A DNA stretch of 64,000 nt. It comes from Parasphingopyxis marina (GTDB lineage: Bacteria; Pseudomonadota; Alphaproteobacteria; Sphingomonadales; Sphingomonadaceae). Position 1 is the first letter of the stretch, and every line of letters starts with the position of its first letter. A model generated the notes under the pieces. The model did no database searches. It was given only the letters and a program-made list of their open reading frames with translations, and was not told where the DNA came from. A program made the position numbers and the translations under genes. The stretch spans positions 677,300-741,299 of the forward strand of contig NZ_JACJVJ010000002.1 of assembly GCF_014237875.1 (NCBI RefSeq), given 5' to 3'. Shown piece by piece: positions 10,184 through 21,709 of the stretch.

Positions 10184-10980
10184 GGCCAGAACTCGGTCAT
10201 GTCGGCAAAGCCGAGTGGGCCGTTGCCTTCGCCGAGCCCCGGCGCCGCTTTCAGCGCGGCGCGCACGAAGCTGCGCGCGCGCCCAGCAGCCTCGACCGCG
10301 CTCATCCCCTGCCCCAGCCCCGTCGCCAGCGCCGCGGAAAGCGTGCAGCCCGTGCCATGGCTGTGCGCCGTGTGGATGCGGCTGCCCTTCCAGCGATCGA
10401 CCTTGCCATTGGGCTGGACGAGGATATCGGTGACGAGATCGTCCTCCAGATGCCCGCCCTTGGCGAGCACCGTGCAATCGAGATCGCGCGCCAGCCGCCG
10501 TGCCTCGCGCTCCATCTCATAAGCCGAGGCGAGCCGCGACCAGGTGAGTTTCGAGAGTTCGGGCAGGTTGGGCGTCACGACGTCCGATATCCGAATGAGG
10601 TCGTGAAAACCGGCGATCGTATCCTCGTCGGCCAGCACCGAACCGCTGGTCGCGACCATCACCGGATCGAAGACGATCGGCGCGCCGATTTCCGGCAACC
10701 GCCTGACCAGCGCGCGGACCAGCGCCGCCGATCCCAGCATGCCGATCTTGATCGCGTCGATGCCGATATCCGAAGCCACCGAATCGATCTGCGCGAGCAC
10801 CATCTCCACCGGCACCGGCTCCACCGCCTGCACGCCGAGCGTATTCTGCGCGGTGATCGCGGTGATCGCCGTCATCCCGTGCGCGTGCAGCAGGGTGATC
10901 GTCTTGATATCGGCCTGGATCCCGGCGCCGCCGCCGCTGTCCGATCCCGCGATTGCGAGGATCCGTGCAGGCATGCTCAT
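10180..10980 (-). CDS. thiD: Hydroxymethylpyrimidine (phosphate) kinase
   Basis: This is a 266-residue ribokinase-fold enzyme that phosphorylates hydroxymethylpyrimidine and its monophosphate for thiamine synthesis. [19 protein letters not shown] near the start is the pyrimidine-binding signature, [13 protein letters not shown] residues follow, and [12 protein letters not shown] carries the anion hole and catalytic region. The ATG at 10980 overlaps the preceding DUF1272 stop (ATGA); a longer frame lies upstream but within that gene. No other thi genes are in the window. Confidence 0.94.
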   Translation of the reverse strand: MSMPARILAIAGSDSGGGAGIQADIKTITLLHAHGMTAITAITAQNTLGVQAVEPVPVEMVLAQIDSVASDIGIDAIKIGMLGSAALVRALVRRLPEIGAPIVFDPVMVATSGSVLADEDTIAGFHDLIRISDVVTPNLPELSKLTWSRLASAYEMEREARRLARDLDCTVLAKGGHLEDDLVTDILVQPNGKVDRWKGSRIHTAHSHGTGCTLSAALATGLGQGMSAVEAAGRARSFVRAALKAAPGLGEGNGPLGFADMTEFWP

Positions 10981-11210
10981 GCGTTGGCCTTGTATTTCCG
11001 TTCCGTGGACGCCGGCGCGCGGGCGAGCAAGGCCGTCGCGCGAATCGGGCGCGGGCGCAGCTCGCCGCTGCAATTGGGGCAGCTCCCGGCAAGCGGGCCC
11101 TTCGCGCAATCGAGGCAGAAGGTGCATTCGAACGAGCAGATATGCGCGCCCGGCCGATCGGCCGGCAAGTCCGTGCCGCAATGTTCGCAATCGGGCCGCA
11201 TCTCGAGCAT
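10977..11210 (-). CDS. DUF1272 zinc-ribbon protein
   Basis: This is a 77-residue protein with eight cysteines in pairs (CEHC, CSFECTFCLDC, CPNC), a probable double zinc ribbon matching the DUF1272 family. The C-terminal ~30 residues are basic and possibly disordered. It is wedged between glmM (one-base TGATG overlap) and thiD (ATGA overlap), so it is surely cotranscribed. Its role is not known. Confidence 0.85.
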   Translation of the reverse strand: MLEMRPDCEHCGTDLPADRPGAHICSFECTFCLDCAKGPLAGSCPNCSGELRPRPIRATALLARAPASTERKYKANA

Positions 11211-12547
11211 CAGGCCGCCGCCTCCACCGCCGCGCAGATATCCGCGACGACGGTTCCAACCAGCCCCTTGTCTTCGCCTTCGGCCATCACCCGGATCAGC
11301 GGTTCGGTGCCCGATTTGCGGATCAGCACCCGCCCCGCCTCGCCGAGCTTCGCCTCGGCCTCGGCGATCACCTGCTTGACCGTTTCATGGCTCAGCGGAT
11401 CGCCGCCCTCGAAGCGCACATTTTGGAGGAGCTGCGGATAGGGATCGAACAGGTGCAGCACCTCGCTCGCCGGCCGCTCGCTTTCGATCAGCGCGGCGAG
11501 GATCTGCAGCCCCGCGATCAGCCCGTCGCCGGTCGTCGCATAATCGGTGAGGATGAGATGGCCCGACTGTTCGCCGCCGATATTGAAATCCCGGGCACGC
11601 ATCCTTTCCAGCACGTTGCGATCGCCGACGCTCGAGCGTTCCAACGTCAACCCCTCGCCTTCGAGGAATTTTTCGAGCCCCAGATTGGACATCACGGTCG
11701 CGACAATGCCGCCGCCTTTCAGCTTGCCGCGCCGCTGCCATTCGGTACCGATCAGCGCCATCAGCTGGTCGCCATCGACGACCCGCCCCTTTTCGTCCGC
11801 CACGATCAGCCGGTCGGCATCGCCATCGAGCGCGAGGCCGATATGCGCGCCTTCCGCGACCACGCGCTCGCACAGCGCATCGGTATAGGTCGATCCGCAT
11901 TGATCGTTGATGTTGAGGCCATTGGGCTCGACGCCCAGGGTGATCACATCGGCGCCCAGCTCCCACAACACCGAGGGCGCGACCTGATAGGCCGCGCCAT
12001 TGGCGCAATCGATCACGATCTTGAGTCCGTCGAGCCGCAGGTCGGAGGGGAAGGTCATCTTGGCCGCATGGATATAGCGGCCCCGCGCATCCTCGACGCG
12101 GCGGGCGCGGCCGATATTCTCCGACACGGCCAGTCGAGGCGGTTCCTGCAACAGCGCCTCGATCGCCGCCTCGTCGTCGTCCGAAAGCTTGAAGCCATCG
12201 GGCCCGAACAGCTTGATGCCATTGTCGTAAAAGGGATTGTGGCTGGCCGATATCATCACGCCGAGATCGGCGCGCATCGAATGAGTGAGCATCGCGATGC
12301 CCGGCGTCGGCATCGGGCCGACCATGATCACGTCCATGCCGACGCTCGTGAAACCGGCGACCAGCGCCGATTCCATCATATAACCGGAAAGCCGCGTATC
12401 CTTGCCGATCACCACGCGATGCTTGTGATCGCCGCGCAGGAAATGCGCGCCCGCTGCTTGACCGACCTTCATCGCGACCGCCGCCGTCATCGGCGGCTGG
12501 TTGGTGCGGCCCCTGATACCGTCGGTTCCGAAATAGCTACGCGTCAC
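11210..12547 (-). CDS. glmM: Phosphoglucosamine mutase
   Basis: This 445-residue enzyme converts glucosamine-6-phosphate to glucosamine-1-phosphate for UDP-GlcNAc, hence peptidoglycan and lipopolysaccharide. It starts [13 protein letters not shown], has the phospho-serine loop ISASHNPF, the metal loop DGDADR, and the sugar-binding GEQSGH; the C-terminal [12 protein letters not shown] binds phosphate. The start is a GTG. It heads a four-gene overlapping operon with DUF1272, thiD and rnhB. Confidence 0.96.
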   Translation of the reverse strand: MTRSYFGTDGIRGRTNQPPMTAAVAMKVGQAAGAHFLRGDHKHRVVIGKDTRLSGYMMESALVAGFTSVGMDVIMVGPMPTPGIAMLTHSMRADLGVMISASHNPFYDNGIKLFGPDGFKLSDDDEAAIEALLQEPPRLAVSENIGRARRVEDARGRYIHAAKMTFPSDLRLDGLKIVIDCANGAAYQVAPSVLWELGADVITLGVEPNGLNINDQCGSTYTDALCERVVAEGAHIGLALDGDADRLIVADEKGRVVDGDQLMALIGTEWQRRGKLKGGGIVATVMSNLGLEKFLEGEGLTLERSSVGDRNVLERMRARDFNIGGEQSGHLILTDYATTGDGLIAGLQILAALIESERPASEVLHLFDPYPQLLQNVRFEGGDPLSHETVKQVIAEAEAKLGEAGRVLIRKSGTEPLIRVMAEGEDKGLVGTVVADICAAVEAAA

Positions 12548-12615
12548 TTTGGCTTCGTCCCGCTATCCAAGATGTGCCTTTAAGGCTTGCAAGGCTCTCT
12601 AGCCCGCGCCCATGA

Positions 12616-15617
<3,002 letters not shown>

Positions 15618-15624
15618 CCTTTCG

Positions 15625-16926
15625 CTACCATTCGTAGGCCTGCGGCAGCTGCCGCTCGCCGATGCTGAGATAACGGTCGCGCAGCCGCGATTGGCGCGAC
15701 ACCAGCGACTGTTCCACGCCGTCGATCATCACCATGTCGACATTGGATGATAGCTCCAGTGGGTCGCCATCCCAGATCACCACATCGGCGCGGCGGCCGG
15801 CCCGCAAGGAACCGATCTCTCCGCCCAGCCCCATGATCTCGGCGGGCACCGAACTGATTGCCGCGAACGCTTCGCCCCAGCTCAGGCCGGTCGCACCGGG
15901 GATGCGATTGAGCGCGACGAGGTTTCCCGCATATTGGGTGGCGAGATAGAGATAGTGCGCATCATTATCGTTGATCATGCCGATCGCGACCTCGACGCCG
16001 GCATCGCGCATCCGGCCGATATTCGATTGGGTCGCGGCCAATTGTTCGAAGGATTCGGGCAGGTCGATGAGCGCTGAGGCAATCACCGGAACGCGCGCCG
16101 CAGCGATTTGCGGAGCAACGCGCCAGCCCTCGGCACCGCCGACAAGCACGAGCCGAAGCCGGGGATAGTCTTCGCGCAAGGCCAGAACGTTGAGGATATC
16201 GCGCGCCTGTTCGACATGGACGAGCATCGGCACCTCGCCCCGGATCACCGGCACGAGCGCGGCGGCATCGCGGCTGTTGAGCAGGGCTTCGCGGCTGTTG
16301 CCCATGCCATAGCCGGCCGGGTTGCGGGCATAGGCGGCCGCTTGGTCGAACGCGTTGCGGAGCATGGCGTGGCTGGCGGAGCGACTGCCGCCGGCGCGCG
16401 ATGCGCCGGTCTCGCCAAGCTCGACGAACTGGAAGGCGCGCGGCTGCATCACCGCCTCCATATCGTCCCCCAGATCGATGATCGCACCCTGTCCGCCGAA
16501 GATCGTGCTGGTCGTGGTCGGCGCGACGATCGCGCGGGTGACGCCGCCGGTGCGGTTAGTCGAGATCGCGGACCCCATAGGATTGATCGCCGGTTCGATG
16601 TCGAGCCCGGCGCTGAACGGCGAGCTCGATGCGCCGCTATCGTTGGTGGACGGTTCGAGGGATACCTCGACAAGGCCGAGCCGGGTGAAACCGCCGACGA
16701 TACCGGGCGTGACCCAGCGGCCCGTGGCATCGACGATCTGCGCGCCGGCAGGCACCGCGACATTGGCGCCCGCCGCGACCACCCGGCCGCCGCGCAGGAC
16801 GACAGTGCCGTTCGGGATCGGATCGCCACCGTCGCCGACGACGACGGTGCCGCCGATGATCGCAACGCTCTGCGCGGCAAGTGGCGCAGCAAGGACGAGC
16901 GCAAGGAGTGCGAGCAGGATCTTCAT
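15625..16926 (-). CDS. Exported amidohydrolase-like protein, degenerate site
   Basis: This 433-residue protein has a cleavable signal peptide (MKILLALLALVLAAPLAAQ) and the amidohydrolase fold: it keeps the small beta-sandwich marks WVTPGI and LRAGRRADVVIWDGDP. The metal-binding HxH expected after PGI is replaced by GFT-R, the later FQH of its neighbour is VGG, and the HSD motif is NDND. It probably lacks the normal binuclear metal site. The ATG at 16926 overlaps the stop of the active-looking amidohydrolase upstream, so the pair is likely made in equal amounts. Confidence 0.82.
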   Translation of the reverse strand: MKILLALLALVLAAPLAAQSVAIIGGTVVVGDGGDPIPNGTVVLRGGRVVAAGANVAVPAGAQIVDATGRWVTPGIVGGFTRLGLVEVSLEPSTNDSGASSSPFSAGLDIEPAINPMGSAISTNRTGGVTRAIVAPTTTSTIFGGQGAIIDLGDDMEAVMQPRAFQFVELGETGASRAGGSRSASHAMLRNAFDQAAAYARNPAGYGMGNSREALLNSRDAAALVPVIRGEVPMLVHVEQARDILNVLALREDYPRLRLVLVGGAEGWRVAPQIAAARVPVIASALIDLPESFEQLAATQSNIGRMRDAGVEVAIGMINDNDAHYLYLATQYAGNLVALNRIPGATGLSWGEAFAAISSVPAEIMGLGGEIGSLRAGRRADVVIWDGDPLELSSNVDMVMIDGVEQSLVSRQSRLRDRYLSIGERQLPQAYEW

Positions 16927-18338
16927 CGCACGCTCCCTTCGCCCGGCTGGCCGAGTTCGAAATCGGAAATCGGGCGGCGCTGCGGATCGTTCATGTCGTA
17001 CATCAGCGCGCCGTCGATCCACACCATTTGCGGCCGCGAATAGACGCTGAAGGGATTGCCGTTCCACAGAACGATATCGGCGCGCTTGCCGGAAACGAGG
17101 CTGCCGGTCTGCTCGGCGATGCCCAGCGCGCGCGCAGGGTTGATCGCCAGCCATTGCCAGGCCTCGGCATCGGATATCTCTATCCCGGCCCTTCGCCCGT
17201 CGGCGAGCGCCTTGGCCGCTTCCTGGTTCAATCTCTGTATGCCGTTCTGGTCGTCCGAATGGACGATCGCGCAGGCCCCGCCCGCATGGACCATCGGGAT
17301 ATTCTCGAACACCGCATCATAGGCTTCCATCTTGAAGCCCCACCAGTCCGCCCACATCGCCGAACAGATGCCGTTTTCGTTCAGCAGATCAGGAATTTTG
17401 TAGGCCTCGACCGCGTGCTGGAAGCTGGAGATCCGGTAGCCGAACTCATTGGCCATATCGATCATATTGGCCATCTCGTCGGCGCGGTAGCAGTGATTAT
17501 GGACGAGGATCTCGCCCTCCATAACCCCGACCAGCGTCTCGTTCTGCAAGTTGCGGGCCGGACGCGCGCCGCCGTCTTCGCGGTACCGCTCCCATTGCTC
17601 GCGATAGCGCTGGGCGTCGGCCCAGGCCTGGCGCGCGACCGCGATATTGCCCATTCGCGTCGAGGGCGAACGGTTGCGGCTGCCATAGACGCGCTTCGGA
17701 TTTTCGCCGCACGCCATTTTCAGGCCATAGGGCGCATCGGGAAACTTCATCCCCTGCATCGTGCGCGCTGGCACGTTGCGCAAGGTCACCGAACGGCCGC
17801 CGAACAGGTTGGCGGAACCCGGCAGGATGTTGAGCGTCGTCACTCCACCATTGGCGAGCGCGCGCGAAAATCCGGGGTCCTGCGGCCAGACGCTGTGTTC
17901 GGTCCAGACATTCGCGGTGTTGGGATCGGTTGCCTCGTTGCCGTCCGAATGCGCGCCGACGCCGGGGCTCGGATAGTTACCGAGATGGCTGTGGATGTCG
18001 ATCACGCCCGGCGTCACCCAGAGACCCGACCCGTCGACGACGGTCGCGCCGTCGGGAATGTCGAGCGACTGGCCAACCGACTGGATATGGCCGTCGGCGA
18101 AATAGATCATGCCGTTCGCGATCTCGCCGCCTTCGCCGTCATAGATGGTGGCGTTGGTGATGACCGTGGGCACGCCCGGATAGGGCGCGTAGGTAGATGG
18201 GAAAGGATCGGGATCGAAGAGTTCGTTGTAACTCAGCCGGTTGCTGGCGTTCTCAGCGCTGGCGCTTCCCCCGCTGGTCGTCGCGCAGGCGACGAGCGAA
18301 ACCAGCGCCGCCGCAACGATCCCGATCCTTGCCATCAT
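16923..18338 (-). CDS. Lipoprotein amidohydrolase
   Basis: This 471-residue metal-dependent hydrolase begins with a signal peptide and lipobox (LVAC, Cys at about 18), so it should be a membrane-anchored periplasmic lipoprotein. Metal ligands are intact: HSH after VTPGVIDI, His in LVHNH, His in SFQHAVEA and Asp in VHSDD. The fold resembles imidazolonepropionase-like amidohydrolases and prolidase-type enzymes that act on amide or peptide-like substrates. It overlaps the peptide transporter gene upstream (ATGA) and the second amidohydrolase downstream (ATGA). Confidence 0.87.
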   Translation of the reverse strand: MMARIGIVAAALVSLVACATTSGGSASAENASNRLSYNELFDPDPFPSTYAPYPGVPTVITNATIYDGEGGEIANGMIYFADGHIQSVGQSLDIPDGATVVDGSGLWVTPGVIDIHSHLGNYPSPGVGAHSDGNEATDPNTANVWTEHSVWPQDPGFSRALANGGVTTLNILPGSANLFGGRSVTLRNVPARTMQGMKFPDAPYGLKMACGENPKRVYGSRNRSPSTRMGNIAVARQAWADAQRYREQWERYREDGGARPARNLQNETLVGVMEGEILVHNHCYRADEMANMIDMANEFGYRISSFQHAVEAYKIPDLLNENGICSAMWADWWGFKMEAYDAVFENIPMVHAGGACAIVHSDDQNGIQRLNQEAAKALADGRRAGIEISDAEAWQWLAINPARALGIAEQTGSLVSGKRADIVLWNGNPFSVYSRPQMVWIDGALMYDMNDPQRRPISDFELGQPGEGSVR

Positions 18339-20167
18339 GTACGGACTTCTCCCGAAGTGTTGACGCCAGCGGCGCCCGGCTCGCCGAGTTCCGCTTGGCC
18401 AAGCATATCGTCGCCGACATTATCGTCCTTCAACGTGTCGAGATGCATGAGGCGTTTGATGAATGGAGCAAGAACAAGAACTCCCAAACCAATGCCAACC
18501 GCCCACATTCCAACAGTTCCATAAACCCCGAGCACAACTTCCTTGCCAGCGGTTTCTCCTTCAAGTCCTTCCGCTCCCGTAGCTGACGCTATCAAACCTG
18601 CCGCGAAGTTCCCGGTTGCAGACGCGAAGAACCAAGTACCCATAATGATTGATGCCATATGGGACGGTGCAAGTCGGTTCATCGCAGAAAGACCAACCGG
18701 GGAAAGGCAGAGTTCTCCGGTTGTATGCAAGAGATAGATCAGGAAAATGAACAATACGGGCGTGGCGTTTTCGATGCCTGCGGCTTGGGCGCCCCAGACC
18801 AAGACCAAAAAACCTAAACCGACTTGGATAACGCCCAACCCGAACTTGAAGGGAGCGGAGGGTTCCATGCCCTTCCGTCCCAACGTCGTCCAAACTATCG
18901 CGAAAATCGGCGCCAGAAGAATGATATAGATCGCGTTGATCGACTGGAACATCGACGCTGGAACGCCGCCACGATCAACATGGCGATCGGTGAACAGATT
19001 CAAAGATGAACCCGCTTGTTCGAATAGCGCCCAGAAAATCACAGAAACAAATATCAGGAACATCGCAGCGAATATCCGATCTCTCGCTTCCTTCGTAACG
19101 GTACTGATCTGTTGCCCCATCACCGCCAACATCCCGACACATCCGATCGTTGCAAACAATCCATAGAGCGGCAGGCTGAAGCTTCCGATTGGGACGGGCT
19201 GTTCCATAAATGCACCGAGTGCTGAACCTGAAATGCTCCCCACTGCCCATAGGAGGAACGCGACGAAAACGATGCCCAACGCGATAACCGTCGCAACCTT
19301 GACAAAGCTGTCCAGCGCCCATTTGCCACCATTCAAAACATACATTGAATAGTACAGAACAGCACCAATGAGAGCGACGCCAAACAGCGCTAGTAGAAAG
19401 CCAACCAGAGATTGATACTGGATCAGTATCCACACCAGAGCGACTGCGGCAACGCCAATCGCGTAAAGCAGCCACTCAAATTTGATGCCGCTAACCCTTT
19501 CCTCCAATTTCGCAGGATTCTCTGGTTCGCCCCGCCCAATAAGGTAAGGTTTCCCCCACACGAACACGATCAAACCGAGGAGCATGCCAATACCGGCGAG
19601 CCCAAAGCCATATTTCCACCCGTAGGTTTCACCCAGATACCCACAGATCAGCGCGCCAATGGCAGCACCCAAATTAATGCCCATATAGAAAATCGTGTAG
19701 GCACCATCACGGCGTACGTCCGTGCGCGGATAAAGTTGACCAACGATTACGGAAATGTTCGCCTTCAGGAAACCTGAGCCGACAATGATGAAAGCAAGGG
19801 CAAGCCAGAAGATGTTAATAGCTGGATCATTCTGACCTCCGCCGCCTTCAAAGGCCATGCAGAAGTGACCGAAAGCCAGAAGCACAGCGCCAAAAAGAAC
19901 CGCTTTTCTTTGTCCGAGATATCGATCGGCCAGATAGCCGCCCAACACCGGCGTGATATAAACAAGCGCCGTGTATGAACCGTAAATCAAGCCTGCGTCG
20001 CTGTCCGAATACATCCAGTGGCGAACAAGGTATAAAGTGAGCAGGGCGCGCATTCCGTAATAGGAAAAACGCTCCCACATCTCCGCGAAGAAAAGGACGA
20101 ACAGGCCGGTCGGGTGGCCGAGAAACTCGCTACCCTCCTTGCCCGTGGTTTCGAACTGAGTAGCCAT
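18335..20167 (-). CDS. POT-family peptide:proton symporter
   Basis: This 610-residue major-facilitator protein has the POT/PTR signature EMWERFSYYGMRALLTLYL near the N-terminus, followed by about 12-14 spans. The family imports di- and tripeptides with protons across the inner membrane. The ATG at 20167 has an AGGGAG site 12 bases before it. Base composition is odd: the middle (about 18450-20050) is near 50% G+C, with one 60-base line at 43%, while neighbours are near 65-70%. The first ~100 and last ~80 bases are GC-rich like the chromosome, so the gene looks mosaic. Confidence 0.92.
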   Translation of the reverse strand: MATQFETTGKEGSEFLGHPTGLFVLFFAEMWERFSYYGMRALLTLYLVRHWMYSDSDAGLIYGSYTALVYITPVLGGYLADRYLGQRKAVLFGAVLLAFGHFCMAFEGGGGQNDPAINIFWLALAFIIVGSGFLKANISVIVGQLYPRTDVRRDGAYTIFYMGINLGAAIGALICGYLGETYGWKYGFGLAGIGMLLGLIVFVWGKPYLIGRGEPENPAKLEERVSGIKFEWLLYAIGVAAVALVWILIQYQSLVGFLLALFGVALIGAVLYYSMYVLNGGKWALDSFVKVATVIALGIVFVAFLLWAVGSISGSALGAFMEQPVPIGSFSLPLYGLFATIGCVGMLAVMGQQISTVTKEARDRIFAAMFLIFVSVIFWALFEQAGSSLNLFTDRHVDRGGVPASMFQSINAIYIILLAPIFAIVWTTLGRKGMEPSAPFKFGLGVIQVGLGFLVLVWGAQAAGIENATPVLFIFLIYLLHTTGELCLSPVGLSAMNRLAPSHMASIIMGTWFFASATGNFAAGLIASATGAEGLEGETAGKEVVLGVYGTVGMWAVGIGLGVLVLAPFIKRLMHLDTLKDDNVGDDMLGQAELGEPGAAGVNTSGEVRT

Positions 20168-20296
20168 CGGGTGATACACTCCCTGAGATTTTTGCGTGCC
20201 GGCCCCCACCGGCTGTCATGGCGCGCAGACTAGCGCCGAAATCGCGGCTGTGAAGGGGACTGGCGCTTTTTGCACGGGATGGTAGGAGCCGCGGCC

Positions 20297-20878
20297 ATGT
20301 TCAACGATCTTTCCTCCCCCGCCGCCTTTCTCGCCACCCGCCGCTCCGGCAAGCCGCGCGACATGGTCGCCCCCGGCCCCGATTCGGCGGAAATGCGCGA
20401 AATCCTCTCCACCGCGATGCGCACGCCCGATCACGGCAAGCTGGCGCCCTGGCGGTTCGTGACGATCGAAAAGGATCAGCGCGAGGCCTTCGCCGAAATT
20501 CTGCATAGCGCCTATCGCATCGACAAAGAGCAACCGGGACGGCTCGAACGGGAAGCGATCGAGCAATTCGCCCACCAGGCGCCCTCGCTCGTCGTCGTGC
20601 TCTACAGCCCGCGCGAGGACAGCAAGATCCCGCTCTGGGAGCAGGAGCTTTCGGCCGGCGCGGCCTGCATGAACCTGCTCTCCGCCGCCCATGCGCGCGG
20701 TTATGTCGGCGGCTGGCTGACCGGCTGGGCTGCGTTCTCGGACGAGGTGCGCGACGCGTTCGGGGCAGCGCCGGAGAAGATCGCCGGATTCATCTTTCTC
20801 GGCACGGCCGGGGCCGAACTCTCCGAACGGCCGCGGCCGGATTATGACGATGTCGTGAGCGCCTGGCAGCCGGCCTAG
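20297..20878 (+). CDS. Nitroreductase family protein (YdjA-like)
   Basis: This 193-residue flavoprotein has the FMN-binding RRSGKPRDM start, the APWRFVTI motif with PDHGKL before it (the YdjA minimal nitroreductase signature) and the GWLTGW segment. Such enzymes reduce nitro groups or quinones with NAD(P)H; the natural substrate is usually unknown. The ATG at 20297 has an AGGAG site ten bases upstream; earlier in-frame ATGs lack one. It is divergent from the peptide transporter. Confidence 0.88.
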   Translation: MFNDLSSPAAFLATRRSGKPRDMVAPGPDSAEMREILSTAMRTPDHGKLAPWRFVTIEKDQREAFAEILHSAYRIDKEQPGRLEREAIEQFAHQAPSLVVVLYSPREDSKIPLWEQELSAGAACMNLLSAAHARGYVGGWLTGWAAFSDEVRDAFGAAPEKIAGFIFLGTAGAELSERPRPDYDDVVSAWQPA

Positions 20879-20933
20879 GCCGCTTTGGCGACAATTTCGG
20901 CGTCGGCTTCCCGCGCCTTTATTTTACAGGGGG

Positions 20934-20961
20934 TTGACGCGAGGTGGTGTTTTACTACACT
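20934..20961 (+). promoter_or_regulatory. Promoter of the GntR-type regulator
   Basis: TTGACG (20934-20939) and TACACT (20956-20961) are separated by 16 bases, a good sigma-70-like pair. The -10 box ends only 8 bases before the ATG at 20970, so the transcript would be nearly leaderless. The imperfect repeat GTGGTG...CTACAC inside the spacer and -10 is where an autorepressor would bind. Confidence 0.5.
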
Positions 20962-20969
20962 ATAGCGCG

Positions 20970-21317
20970 ATGTCCAAAGCCGAACAGCCCGTCTATCTGA
21001 AACTGCGCGAGAAAATCGGCGCCGCCATTCTCGATGGCCGCTATGGCGATGGCGATCCCCTGCCCTCGGTCCGCGCCTTTGCGGCAGAGGAAGGCGCCAA
21101 CCCGCTGACCGTCGCCAAAGCCTATCAGACCTTTCAGGACGACGGCATCGTGATCGTCCGGCGCGGCGTCGGCATGTTCGTCGCCAATGGCGCGTCGGAA
21201 AAGCTGCGCACCCGCGAACGCGAAACCTTCCTCAACGACGAATGGCCCGAGATCCAGCGCCGCATCGACCGGCTCGGGCTCGACGCCGCCGAGCTTCTCG
21301 ACCGCGAACTCGCCTAG
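20970..21317 (+). CDS. Small GntR-family regulator
   Basis: This 115-residue protein consists of a GntR winged helix (about residues 5-72, ending IVIVRRGVGMFVAN) and a short C-terminal helix rather than a full effector domain, like the YtrA/YhcF subgroup. Those proteins usually repress their own operon, often with an ABC transporter, but no transporter follows here. The start at 20970 follows a strong promoter almost directly. Its stop shares CTAG with the convergent cytochrome gene. Confidence 0.88.
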   Translation: MSKAEQPVYLKLREKIGAAILDGRYGDGDPLPSVRAFAAEEGANPLTVAKAYQTFQDDGIVIVRRGVGMFVANGASEKLRTRERETFLNDEWPEIQRRIDRLGLDAAELLDRELA

Positions 21318-21709
21318 CGGGTTTCCGCCCCGGCGCGCAGATAGGCCATCAGGTCGGCCCGTTCCTGCGGATCGCCTATCCCGAAAAATCCCATTTCGTT
21401 TCCCGGTACCACCGCCTGCGGGTCCGCGAGGAACCGCTCGAGCAACGCTGGCGTCCATATCTCGTGCTGACCGGCAAAGGCGCGCATTTCCAGCGAATAG
21501 GCGAAACCGCCCATGGCAGCGATCCGGCGCCCCACGATTCCGCCGAGATGCGGCCCGGTCAGCGGCTGCGAGTCCGTCGCCAGGTCGTGACAGGAAAAGC
21601 ATTTCTGATAGGCGCGTTCGCCACGCGCGACATCGCCGGGAGCGGGTTGCGCCACTGCCATAGAGGACAGCAGGAAAACCGCCGCGCCGGCGGCGATTCG
21701 CTCCTTCAT
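21314..21709 (-). CDS. Periplasmic c-type cytochrome
   Basis: This is a 131-residue monoheme class I cytochrome c: a signal peptide (cleavage near VAQPA), the heme motif CFSCH, and an axial Met likely in NEMGFFG. The GPHLGGIVGR segment is typical of small cytochrome c552/c2-like electron carriers. Its ATG overlaps the stop of the beta-propeller gene (ATGA), tying the two exported proteins together. Confidence 0.9.
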   Translation of the reverse strand: MKERIAAGAAVFLLSSMAVAQPAPGDVARGERAYQKCFSCHDLATDSQPLTGPHLGGIVGRRIAAMGGFAYSLEMRAFAGQHEIWTPALLERFLADPQAVVPGNEMGFFGIGDPQERADLMAYLRAGAETR

